A stretch of DNA of 12,954 bases from NCBI GenBank assembly GCA_003551785.1, contig PUNP01001036.1, positions 1-12,954 of the forward strand, given 5' to 3'. The stretch is from Candidatus Brocadiaceae bacterium (GTDB taxonomy: Bacteria; Planctomycetota; Brocadiia; SM23-32). Both the position numbers and the translations under genes were made by a program. The notes below the pieces were generated by a model, which saw only the letters and a program-made list of their open reading frames with translations, was not told the origin of the DNA and made no database searches. Each line of letters starts with the position of its first letter. Position 1 is the first letter of the stretch. Of the stretch, positions 1-6,681 are shown in pieces.

Positions 1-159
1 AAAGTATGACAGGCATCTTGCCTGTCCAAAGCGCACGCAAGATGCGTGCGATACGTATGAACGGCACCCTGGTCTGACTATACAGCTTATGTTGCACCTT
101 TTCAGCCAGGCCCCCAGGGCAAGGTGGAGATGAGTTGACGGGGTTTACTGAATATTTAC
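1..159. mobile_element. Right part of a MITE-like element (copy A)
   Basis: Only the right terminus is in the window. Positions 142-159 read GGTTTACTGAATATTTAC, which matches the right ends of copies B (2009-2026) and C (4206-4222) and is the inverted form of their left ends (GTAAGTCCTCAGT...). The left end must lie before position 1. The predicted target duplication is CTATTTTC (160-167), which should reappear just left of the missing end. The interior holds two perfect hairpins (8-50) and weaker inverted segments around 94-130 (CACCTT against AAGGTG). There is no coding capacity. The element ends 15 bases before the next gene's annotated start, so it has replaced or pushed away that gene's original upstream region. 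Confidence 0.6.
8..50. repeat. Twin hairpins with mutually complementary loops
   Basis: Two perfect stem-loops lie side by side, each with an 8-bp stem and a 3-base loop. The first (8-26) has arms GACAGGCA/TGCCTGTC and loop TCT. The second (32-50) has arms CGCACGCA/TGCGTGCG and loop AGA. The 9-base centre of the first (GCATCTTGC) is the exact reverse complement of the centre of the second (GCAAGATGC), so the two could pair with each other as well as with themselves. They lie inside MITE copy A. Short palindromes of this sort occur as dispersed repeats in many bacterial genomes; no function is claimed. Confidence 0.6.
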
Positions 160-174
160 CTATTTTCGTCATAG

Positions 175-1782
175 ATGTCCCCCTTCAGCATTTACTTGTT
201 CAATGAGATACATGGAATGACCTGGCAAATATTATTAAGTTTTTTACTGCTGATGTCCCTGGGCTATCTGCTGAGCATCATCATGGTGATCCTGCTCAAA
301 GGGACATTCCAGGAACATAAGTATTTTGTGCTGATGCTCTTCAGCCTGGTCATATATTGCGCCGGTAGCATCCTTGAGGTCTATGTATCGACCGTGGATT
401 TAGTTCTTATCGCTTATAGAATTCAGTATTCAGGCATCTCCTTTTTCCCGGCGTTTCTCATTTTGTTTGCATTGACATATGTCAAAAAAAATACTGAACC
501 GAGCAAACGATTCAAGTTGTTGCTTTATGCTGTATCTATCCTGACGCTGTTCATCGTTTATTCCACCGATTACCACAATTTGATGCATATTGCCCCGCGT
601 ATGGATTTCTCGGGGCCATTTCCGGTTTTGGCTTTTGAGCGGGGTCCATGGTATTGGGTTCATGTCGCCTATATCAATTTGAGCGTTCTGACCGCTAACA
701 TCATTTTTCTGAAAATATGGGTTCGCAGCGCGGGCCGTTTCAGAAAGCAAGCCGCGATACTCTTTCTGAGCACTCTCATACCCTGGATATTTTTCATTGT
801 CTACATTTTTCGCCTGGTGAACTGGCCGATTGATTTCAACCCTGTCACTTTCACGGTAGCCGCCTTTTTCCTGTATATTGCCATATCACGGGAAAATTTC
901 GGAAACATAGCCCCGATTGCACGTGAAATGGTATTCGAAAAGTTGTATGATGCGGCGCTCGTTCTTGACACCAGGAGAAAGGTAGTGGATTATAATTCGG
1001 CGGCAGGCGCCCTTTTCCCCTTGCCGAACCAGCTTATTGGCCGGCAACTGAGTGCAGTCATTGAAGCAAGCAATGCAACCGGTTTTCCATCGGATTTTGA
1101 AGCACCGGCCGACGACACCGTTCACCATGAAGTGCATATAGGCGACGATGTATACGATGTGTGCATGATCGACCTCATAACAAAGAGACGACGTACTGTT
1201 GGGCATGTTCTCACTTTCCGCAATGTTACCGGGTACAAGATTCTTGCCCGCCGACTCACTCGAATGGCGCATACCGACGAGCTAACCGGCATTCATAACA
1301 GGCGTGCTTTTGTCGATCTCTTATCGAAAGAATTGAACCGTGCCCGTCGAAACAATTCCTCGCTCGCGCTCTTACTGATAGATATCGATCATTTTAAGGT
1401 GGTCAACGACACCTATGGTCATGCCGCCGGTGACAAGGTGCTCCGGACTCTGGCGCACACACTTCCGGAAAACCTGCGGTCGTTCGACTTGCTGGCCCGT
1501 TACGGTGGAGAAGAGTTTGCTATCTGCCTTCCGGGGGTCTCACAGCAGGACGCCGTCCAATCAGCCGAAAGGATACGGTGCCTCATCCAGGAGATGACGG
1601 TGCCGTTCGACAGCGATGTCCACATTAAGATCACCGTCAGTATAGGGGTTGCTTCTCCGACTGCCGCATATGAAACAGATGATCAACTCATGATCAAGGC
1701 GGACAAGGCATTATATAAGGCCAAAGCCGCCGGAAGAAATTGCGTTGTTTCCAGCGACGCGGGTATAATGCATCAGCAATAA
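175..1782 (+). CDS. Membrane-bound diguanylate cyclase, 7TM-PAS-GGDEF
   Basis: This protein probably makes cyclic di-GMP from two GTP at the inner membrane. Seven hydrophobic segments fill residues about 15-240, in the layout of the 7TM sensor domain found at the N-terminus of some histidine kinases and cyclases. A PAS-like segment follows (about 250-350, 'ALVLDTRRKVVDYN'), then a GGDEF domain (about 365-530). The active-site signature is GGEEF at 444-448. The allosteric inhibition site RxxD (RSFD, 435-438) sits exactly five residues upstream, so product inhibition is likely retained. DELTGIHNRR and DIDHFKVVNDTYGH are also intact, and there is no EAL domain. ATG 175 has no clear ribosome site and lies 15 bases after a MITE. 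ATG 217, just before the first membrane helix, is a plausible alternative start. The ligand is unknown. Family assignment is firm; the start is uncertain. Confidence 0.9.
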   Translation: MSPFSIYLFNEIHGMTWQILLSFLLLMSLGYLLSIIMVILLKGTFQEHKYFVLMLFSLVIYCAGSILEVYVSTVDLVLIAYRIQYSGISFFPAFLILFALTYVKKNTEPSKRFKLLLYAVSILTLFIVYSTDYHNLMHIAPRMDFSGPFPVLAFERGPWYWVHVAYINLSVLTANIIFLKIWVRSAGRFRKQAAILFLSTLIPWIFFIVYIFRLVNWPIDFNPVTFTVAAFFLYIAISRENFGNIAPIAREMVFEKLYDAALVLDTRRKVVDYNSAAGALFPLPNQLIGRQLSAVIEASNATGFPSDFEAPADDTVHHEVHIGDDVYDVCMIDLITKRRRTVGHVLTFRNVTGYKILARRLTRMAHTDELTGIHNRRAFVDLLSKELNRARRNNSSLALLLIDIDHFKVVNDTYGHAAGDKVLRTLAHTLPENLRSFDLLARYGGEEFAICLPGVSQQDAVQSAERIRCLIQEMTVPFDSDVHIKITVSIGVASPTAAYETDDQLMIKADKALYKAKAAGRNCVVSSDAGIMHQQ

Positions 1783-1813
1783 GCTGGAGTGGCTCCCCGG
1801 CGGCCCCGCCCGG

Positions 1814-2026
1814 GTAAGTCCTCAGTGTAAACGTGTTTCTGTTCAGGTAATTGGAGCGACTACGGATAGACACTGATAAAAAAAGCAGGAGCTTTTAGGG
1901 CGTTAAAACAGATTGCGGAAGGTCAACATCTTTCAACTCTTGTGGCTTTATCTGTGTTAATCTGTGTTCATCTGTGGTTCTACAGATGCTCATGATGCAG
2001 AATAACGGGGTTCACTGAATATATAC
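1814..2026. mobile_element. MITE-like element (copy B), 213 bp with 8-bp target duplication
   Basis: The left end GTAAGTCCTCAGTGTAAAC (1814-1832) and right end GGTTCACTGAATATATAC (2009-2026) are imperfect inverted repeats. The element is flanked by a perfect direct repeat CCGCCCGG, at 1806-1813 and 2027-2034, as expected of an 8-bp target duplication; one further matching C would allow 9. There is no ORF inside. The GTAA termini and 8-bp duplication are what IS66-family transposons leave, so mobilisation in trans by an IS66-type transposase is a reasonable inference. The element fills most of the gap between the cyclase and phoR and carries a separate 10-bp tandem repeat (1950-1979). Confidence 0.75.
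1950..1979. repeat. Three tandem 10-bp repeats inside copy B
   Basis: ATCTGTGTTA, ATCTGTGTTC and ATCTGTGGTT follow each other without gaps. A related inverted piece occurs upstream in the same element (ACGGATAGACACTGAT, about 1861-1876), so the interior of copy B looks like another dispersed intergenic repeat carried between the MITE ends. No coding or regulatory role is visible. Confidence 0.6.
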
Positions 2027-2086
2027 CCGCCCGGCATAACCGCCGTCCCGGGGTATAGTGGAAAAACATCAGATACGGACAATAAT

Positions 2087-3901
2087 ATGCGCACGAAAAA
2101 ACTATTATGGAAATTCCTGCCGCCGCTGCTGTTTATTATTTTCGCGGCGGTAATCAGCGTGATGCTGAACGCGGCCGGTACTATGCGCCGATTCCATCTG
2201 GAGGAAAAATCGATCGATTTGGAGCGTCTTGCAGCGGTTCTTGAACCGCAAATAAAGACAGCCTTGACGCGCGAGGATCAGGACTTGCTTGCTCAGGAAG
2301 GCAAGCGGGTCGGAGAAAAGTTTGATGCACGGGTCACGGTCATCGACGCCGACGGATGGGTGCTGAGCGATACGCATGAAGCACCCGCGGAGATGGATAA
2401 CCATATCGGCCGCCCGGAAATCTCCGAAGCTTCAGAGGGCCGGCCCGGTCGTGCAGAACGCTACAGCAGCACATTGCAGACGGATATGCTGTATGTTGCC
2501 GTCCCTTTGTATTCCAACTCGCAGCCGACAGACCCACTATCAGCACAGCAAATAACGGCCTATTTACGTCTGGCCGTGCCGCTGGCTTCGATTAATGAGG
2601 CGCTGAAAGGCTTGTATTTCAGGCTGATACTGGGCGGGTTGGCGGCCGCCGTTCTTACGGCAATAGTCGGCTACATGATAACTTTGCGGGTGACCAAACC
2701 GCTGATCAGAGTCAAAAACGGTGCTGAACGCTTTGCAGCTGGAGAACTTGAGCATAAGATCGGTTCCGCCGATATTGCGGAGATGGATGCTCTCGCGGAG
2801 ACACTGAACTATATGGCCGGAGAGTTAAATAACAGAATCCGCACCGTACGAGAACAAAAAAACGAACTCAACGCGATATTAGCCAGTATGGCGGAAGGCG
2901 TTATCGCCGTCGATACCGACCGGCGGATCATCACTGTCAACCAGGCTGCTGTCGAGCTGCTCAACGTCTCTGCGCGGGATGTCAAGGGCAGGCTGCTGGA
3001 TGAAATCATCCGTAATTCCGACCTGAAAGCGTTCATCGATCAGACGCTCCAGCACAAAACCTTGCAGGAGTGTGAAATAGAAATCCGCGGGAGTAAAGGA
3101 AATGAGAGGTTTCTACTGGCGGGCGGCACCGCCCTGCTGGACGCAGAGAATACATGTTTCGGGGCGGTCATTGTACTTGACGACCAAACGAAACTGCGGC
3201 GGCTGGAGAAAATACGCAGCGACTTCGTCGCTAACGTCTCCCATGAACTCAGAACGCCCATCACCTCCATCAAAGGTTTCGTCGAAACGCTGTTGGATGA
3301 TGAAGGGGAGGTGGAGGATAAAAAACGGTTCCTCTCCATCATCGCCCGCCAGGCCGACCGGCTCACGGCGATAATACATGACCTGCTGATCCTTTCTTCT
3401 ATTGAAAAAGATGCCGAAAGCAGCCGAACGCCGGAATTAAGGCCGGTTCTGATGCAGAGCGTGCTGGAAGACGCGCTCGAAACCTGCGCCCACAAGGCCG
3501 AGGAAAAAGGGATTGAGATAGAGGTAGAATGTGAGCAGGGCTTGAAAGCGCACCTCAATCCGGAGCTTTTCGAGCAGGCGATCATCAACCTCGTCGAGAA
3601 TGCCGTTAAATACAGTCCTGAAAACAGCACGGTCCAGGTCAAGGCGGAATGTGAAGGCGATGATCAGATAGCGGTTCACGTGATTGATCAGGGCTGCGGC
3701 ATTAAGAAGGAGCATCTTGACCGGTTATTTGAGCGGTTCTACAGGGTTGACAAGGCCAGGAGCCGAAGTCTGGGGGGAACGGGGCTGGGGCTGTCCATCG
3801 CCAGGCATATAACACTTGCGCATCAAGGCAGTATCGAGGTCAAGAGCGAGTGGGGAAAAGGCAGCGTTTTTACTATTCATATACCCGTTAATTCGATATA
3901 A
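2087..3901 (+). CDS. phoR: PhoR-type sensor histidine kinase
   Basis: This is a membrane sensor kinase that autophosphorylates on a histidine and would pass phosphate to a PhoB-type regulator. Order of parts: transmembrane helix at about 8-30, extracytoplasmic region about 31-175, second helix about 178-200, HAMP about 200-252, PAS about 262-370, HisKA, HATPase. The phosphorylated histidine is H386 in 'FVANVSHELRTPITSIKGF', a block characteristic of the PhoR/PnpS group. The ATP site has N505 (LVENAVKYSP), the DQGCG box near 534, 'FERFYRVDKARSR' and GGTGLGLS at about 563-570. At 604 residues it is normal for a PhoR with a large sensor domain. The ribosome site is weak (GGAC about 9 bases upstream). 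No response regulator gene is adjacent: MITE B lies upstream and MITE C starts 26 bases downstream. Phosphate sensing is inferred from family resemblance and neighbours; other PhoR-like kinases sense other cues. Confidence 0.85.
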   Translation: MRTKKLLWKFLPPLLFIIFAAVISVMLNAAGTMRRFHLEEKSIDLERLAAVLEPQIKTALTREDQDLLAQEGKRVGEKFDARVTVIDADGWVLSDTHEAPAEMDNHIGRPEISEASEGRPGRAERYSSTLQTDMLYVAVPLYSNSQPTDPLSAQQITAYLRLAVPLASINEALKGLYFRLILGGLAAAVLTAIVGYMITLRVTKPLIRVKNGAERFAAGELEHKIGSADIAEMDALAETLNYMAGELNNRIRTVREQKNELNAILASMAEGVIAVDTDRRIITVNQAAVELLNVSARDVKGRLLDEIIRNSDLKAFIDQTLQHKTLQECEIEIRGSKGNERFLLAGGTALLDAENTCFGAVIVLDDQTKLRRLEKIRSDFVANVSHELRTPITSIKGFVETLLDDEGEVEDKKRFLSIIARQADRLTAIIHDLLILSSIEKDAESSRTPELRPVLMQSVLEDALETCAHKAEEKGIEIEVECEQGLKAHLNPELFEQAIINLVENAVKYSPENSTVQVKAECEGDDQIAVHVIDQGCGIKKEHLDRLFERFYRVDKARSRSLGGTGLGLSIARHITLAHQGSIEVKSEWGKGSVFTIHIPVNSI

Positions 3902-3927
3902 GAATATATAGCTCTGGAATTAACGAG

Positions 3928-4222
3928 GTAAGTCCTCAGTAAACCACGTAGCATCACCACCGTGCCCTGTGCCGGTGGAATGATGATTATTAGCTACTGC
4001 GGGCATAACCAACGCGTTCCGCCGTGTCTCCGCCCAGCCCGGCCCCTCCGCCGTTTGCATTATCATCTATCGTTTATCAAAAATAAAAGCGCAAGCGGCG
4101 GAGGGGCCGGGCTGGGCGGAGACACGGCTACGGTGTGAGAAATCGCTAAGTAGCTCTGAATCATCATTCCACCGGCACAGGGCACGGTGGTGATCTGGTA
4201 ACGGTGTTCACTGAATATATAC
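3928..4222. mobile_element. MITE-like element (copy C), 295 bp, nested long palindromes
   Basis: The left end is GTAAGTCCTCAGTAAACC (3928-3945) and the right end is TGTTCACTGAATATATAC (4205-4222). The flanks are ATTAACGAG (3919-3927) and ATTACGAG (4223-4230), a target duplication that has lost or gained one base. Inside are two perfect nested inverted repeats: outer arms of 36 bp (3953-3988 with 4159-4194) and very GC-rich inner arms of 33 bp (4021-4053 with 4096-4128), plus a short AGCTACT/AGTAGCT pair between them. Transcribed, this would fold into one long rod with about 42 bases of AT-rich loop. The outer arms each contain a 22-bp core (3957-3978 and, inverted, 4169-4190) that recurs exactly in copy D (8871-8892). 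No ORF. It begins 26 bases after the phoR stop and could act as a transcription barrier. Confidence 0.75.
3953..4194. repeat. Nested perfect inverted repeats (36 bp outer, 33 bp inner)
   Basis: The outer arms 3953-3988 and 4159-4194 are exact reverse complements, as are the inner arms 4021-4053 and 4096-4128. The central spacer (4054-4095) is AT-rich. The base composition of the inner arms (runs of CCGCC, GGCCCC) differs sharply from the surrounding DNA. The structure lies wholly within MITE copy C. Confidence 0.85.
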
Positions 4223-4390
4223 ATTACGAGTGCCACCCTTACACATTACCTTGCATATCGCTTGTCAAAGCGACACCGGCGCTCATTAAATCCTAACGTG
4301 GTTTTAATATTATGTAAATAGTTGTCGGTTACAATTCAATTTTAATTTTCCAGGTATTCAGCAATACTTGAAATCAGAGAGGATAGAATA

Positions 4391-5536
4391 ATGGGATGTC
4401 AGAAAGGGCGTTCAACAGCGGAAGAGGTTGCGGGGAATTATAAGTGTAAGAAGTGCGACGCGGTAACGGAAAAGAAGAAGAAATTGTGCAAACCCCAGAA
4501 GATAAAGCCGGATGAAGTCCAAAAGGAGACAAATGCATCGGAGCAGCCATCAGCGGGGGTAGACGGGGTGTCTGATTTGTTTTGGGTTGGCTTTGATCTT
4601 GGGGGCACAAAGATGCAGGCATCGGTTTTTAACTCCGATTTTAAGTGTATAGGTACGAAACGAAAGAAAACGAAGGCTTACAAAGGACAGGAAACCGGAT
4701 TGGAACGTATCATTGAGACGGTCGAACGCGCTATCGAAAACAGTGAGATTAAACTGGAAAGAATCAAGGGCATCGGCGTGGGCAGTCCGGGGCCGCTGGA
4801 CTTGGACAAAGGTATTATCCTGGAGACACCCAATCTTGGATGGGGAGATGTGCCGCTGAAGGAAACTCTTGAGAAAAAGTTTAAAATACCTGTTATGGTA
4901 GCTAATGACGTGGATGCCGGGCTCTATGGAGAATATCTTTTCGGTGCCGCTCAAGATGCCCGTTGTGCGGTAGGCGTATTTCCCGGGACGGGTATTGGCG
5001 GTGCATGCGTTTATGAAGGAGAACTGCTGCGAGGGAGAGAAAGTTCGTGTATGGAAATAGGTCACATGCAGGTTGTTCCGAATGGCAGCTTATGCGGATG
5101 TGGTAGGCGTGGATGTTTGGAAACCGTCGCTTCCCGGCTGGCCGTTTCCTCCGCGGCGGCTGCGGCGGCCTATCGGGGTCAAGCGCCCTATTTGGCTAAA
5201 GAAGAAGGGATGGATTTGACTGACATCCGCAGTAAAGCTTTGAAACGTGCCATAGAAAACGGTGACAACGCTGTAGAGCAAATAGTTAGCGACGCCGCCC
5301 GTTGGCTGGGAGTAGCTATCGCCAATGTTGTCAACCTTTTGGCACCGGACATTATCGTTCTTGGCGGTGGGATGGTCGAGGCTTTAGCAGACGTTATTCT
5401 GAAGCCCCTTACCGAATCGGCTCGTTCCAACACGATGCCCGGACTGCAAGAGGCGTTCAATGTTGTCTTATCGGAACTTGGCGATGACGCCACTGTCATG
5501 GGCGCTGCCGGTTTAATTAGCGATGCAGTTGAGTAA
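4391..5536 (+). CDS. ROK-family sugar kinase (glucokinase-like) with Lys/Cys-rich N-terminal extension
   Basis: This protein probably phosphorylates glucose or a related sugar in the cytoplasm. The ROK fold starts near residue 65. It has the phosphate loop DLGGTK (69-74), 'GVGSPGPLD', the catalytic base D173 in 'ANDVDAG', GTGIGG, and the family zinc site H225 with C235, C237 and C242 (CGCGRRGC). All key residues are present. Residues 1-65 are extra compared with ordinary ROK kinases of about 300-320 residues. They hold C3, C19, C22 and C33 plus about a dozen lysines (KCKKC, EKKKKLCKPQK), like a small zinc ribbon followed by a flexible linker. The start is supported by GAGAGGA about 7-9 bases upstream of ATG 4391. 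The stop lies 17 bases before ppx, indicating an operon with ppx and ppk. Some ROK glucokinases use polyphosphate as donor and this setting suggests it, but the donor cannot be read from sequence. N-acetylmannosamine or fructose kinase are alternatives. Confidence 0.85.
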   Translation: MGCQKGRSTAEEVAGNYKCKKCDAVTEKKKKLCKPQKIKPDEVQKETNASEQPSAGVDGVSDLFWVGFDLGGTKMQASVFNSDFKCIGTKRKKTKAYKGQETGLERIIETVERAIENSEIKLERIKGIGVGSPGPLDLDKGIILETPNLGWGDVPLKETLEKKFKIPVMVANDVDAGLYGEYLFGAAQDARCAVGVFPGTGIGGACVYEGELLRGRESSCMEIGHMQVVPNGSLCGCGRRGCLETVASRLAVSSAAAAAAYRGQAPYLAKEEGMDLTDIRSKALKRAIENGDNAVEQIVSDAARWLGVAIANVVNLLAPDIIVLGGGMVEALADVILKPLTESARSNTMPGLQEAFNVVLSELGDDATVMGAAGLISDAVE

Positions 5537-5539
5537 CTG

Positions 5540-5556
5540 AAGGGAGTTAAATCTTG
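5540..5556 (+). promoter_or_regulatory. Ribosome binding site supporting a TTG start for ppx
   Basis: AAGGGAG (5540-5546) lies 7 bases before TTG 5554. The next in-frame ATG (codon 22, inside the first ATPase motif) would cut the fold, so the TTG start is preferred. Confidence 0.6.
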
Positions 5557-6681
5557 CAGGCACACAAAGACACAAAGAAAAACAAGCATGACTATAAGCT
5601 TTTCTCTGTCATCGACATGGGAACAAGTTCCATCCGGATGGCCATTGCTGAAATCAATTCGGAAGGAAAGGTGCGCAGTCTTGAGTCATTGCAGCAAGCA
5701 GTCAGTGTGGGCAAAGATACTTTTACGCATGGTGAAATCAGCCATGAAACAACCGAGGAATGCGTCAAGGTATTGAGCAGTTTTCGCCGTGTCATGGATG
5801 AGTATCAGATTCATGGAGGCGATAGCATTCTTGCCGTTGCCACCAGTGCCGTACGTGAGGCGGGGAACCGTCAGGCATTTTTAGACCGCATATATATGGG
5901 CAGCGGGATTGACATTCGAGCGATAGATGAGGCGGAAGCGAATCGATATACTTACTTGAGCGTTTATCCGTTACTTAAGCGCCATAAAAAGTTACGTCAA
6001 GGCCAATCCCTGCTTGTGGAAGTCGGGGGAGGCAGTACGGAGATGCTTGTGATAGAGGGGCTGAAGGTCACGTTGTCACATACCTATCGTTTGGGTTCTC
6101 TACGGATGCGACAGATGCTGAGCGATTTTCGGGCACCCCGCGCACGTATCGAGAGTATATTGAACAAACATATTAAAAGGATATTTGCAGGCATACCCCA
6201 GAACATATTAAGCGGCAAGAAAATGCACATGCTTGCAATTGGTGGAGATGCACGATTTGCGGCCGCCCAGATTCGGCCGGATTGGGACCGTTCCGAACCG
6301 GCAGTCTTGGATGTGGCCGGCGTCCGCCGTCTGGCCAAAGACATCATTCGTCTATCCGTCGAAGATTTGATGTGCCGCTATCATTTATCCTATCCCAATG
6401 CCGAAACACTTGGCCCCGCTCTCCTGGGATATGTTCAGTTAGCTGAAGTGCTGAAAATGGACAAGTTGATGGTGGCGGGGCAGACCCTTCGGGATGGATT
6501 GCTGATGGAAATGAAGGCTCAAGGGGCCTGGTCACCAGAGTATTATCGGCAGGTGAAGCACAAAACACAACCTTGCCGCTTATGGAACGCATCAAGTTCC
6601 TGGCAATTTGTGATTCGAACCTGGATGAATTTTTCATGGTGCGTGTCGGCGGCTTGCAGATTTTACATAATCAAAAAGTGA
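5554..6681 (+). CDS. ppx: Exopolyphosphatase (Ppx/GppA family), C-terminus apparently cut
   Basis: This enzyme removes terminal phosphates from polyphosphate, or in GppA relatives from pppGpp. The ASKHA ATPase-like fold is visible: D21-MGTSSIR-28, 'VATSAVREAGN', 'IDEAEANRYTYL' (the block holding the catalytic glutamate), E156-VGGGSTE, 'RLGSLRM', 'AIGGDA' and the closing 'TLRDGLLMEM'. Three positions differ from the usual pattern: E156 where most members have Asp, GGD for GGT, and AEAN for the usual EEEA. Recognisable Ppx sequence stops near 'EYYRQV' (about residue 334, position 6555). The last 40 or so residues are out-of-frame reading of the ppk coding region. Thus the gene overlaps ppk by 109 bases and probably ends in nonsense sequence after a deletion. 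Whether an HD-like C-terminal domain was lost is unclear, since short Ppx proteins also exist. It is co-directional with the ROK kinase and ppk. Confidence 0.85.
   Translation: MQAHKDTKKNKHDYKLFSVIDMGTSSIRMAIAEINSEGKVRSLESLQQAVSVGKDTFTHGEISHETTEECVKVLSSFRRVMDEYQIHGGDSILAVATSAVREAGNRQAFLDRIYMGSGIDIRAIDEAEANRYTYLSVYPLLKRHKKLRQGQSLLVEVGGGSTEMLVIEGLKVTLSHTYRLGSLRMRQMLSDFRAPRARIESILNKHIKRIFAGIPQNILSGKKMHMLAIGGDARFAAAQIRPDWDRSEPAVLDVAGVRRLAKDIIRLSVEDLMCRYHLSYPNAETLGPALLGYVQLAEVLKMDKLMVAGQTLRDGLLMEMKAQGAWSPEYYRQVKHKTQPCRLWNASSSWQFVIRTWMNFSWCVSAACRFYIIKK

Noticed and set aside
3040..3642. 200-residue minus-strand open frame
   Set aside because: It is a Ser-rich shadow of the HisKA/HATPase part of phoR.
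4260..4345. Possible Pho box upstream of the ROK operon (TTGTCA/TTGTCG-like words)
   Set aside because: The words TTGTCAAAGCGACA and TTGTCGGTTACA do not form the 11-bp-spaced direct repeats of a Pho box; too weak to call.
4550..5065. 171-residue minus-strand open frame
   Set aside because: It lies antisense to the conserved ROK motifs, with no recognisable features.
6550..6575. Programmed -1 frameshift making a Ppx-PPK fusion
   Set aside because: The frame relation would allow it, but there is no classical slippery heptamer and the fusion would still lack the conserved PPK opening. A deletion explains the data better.
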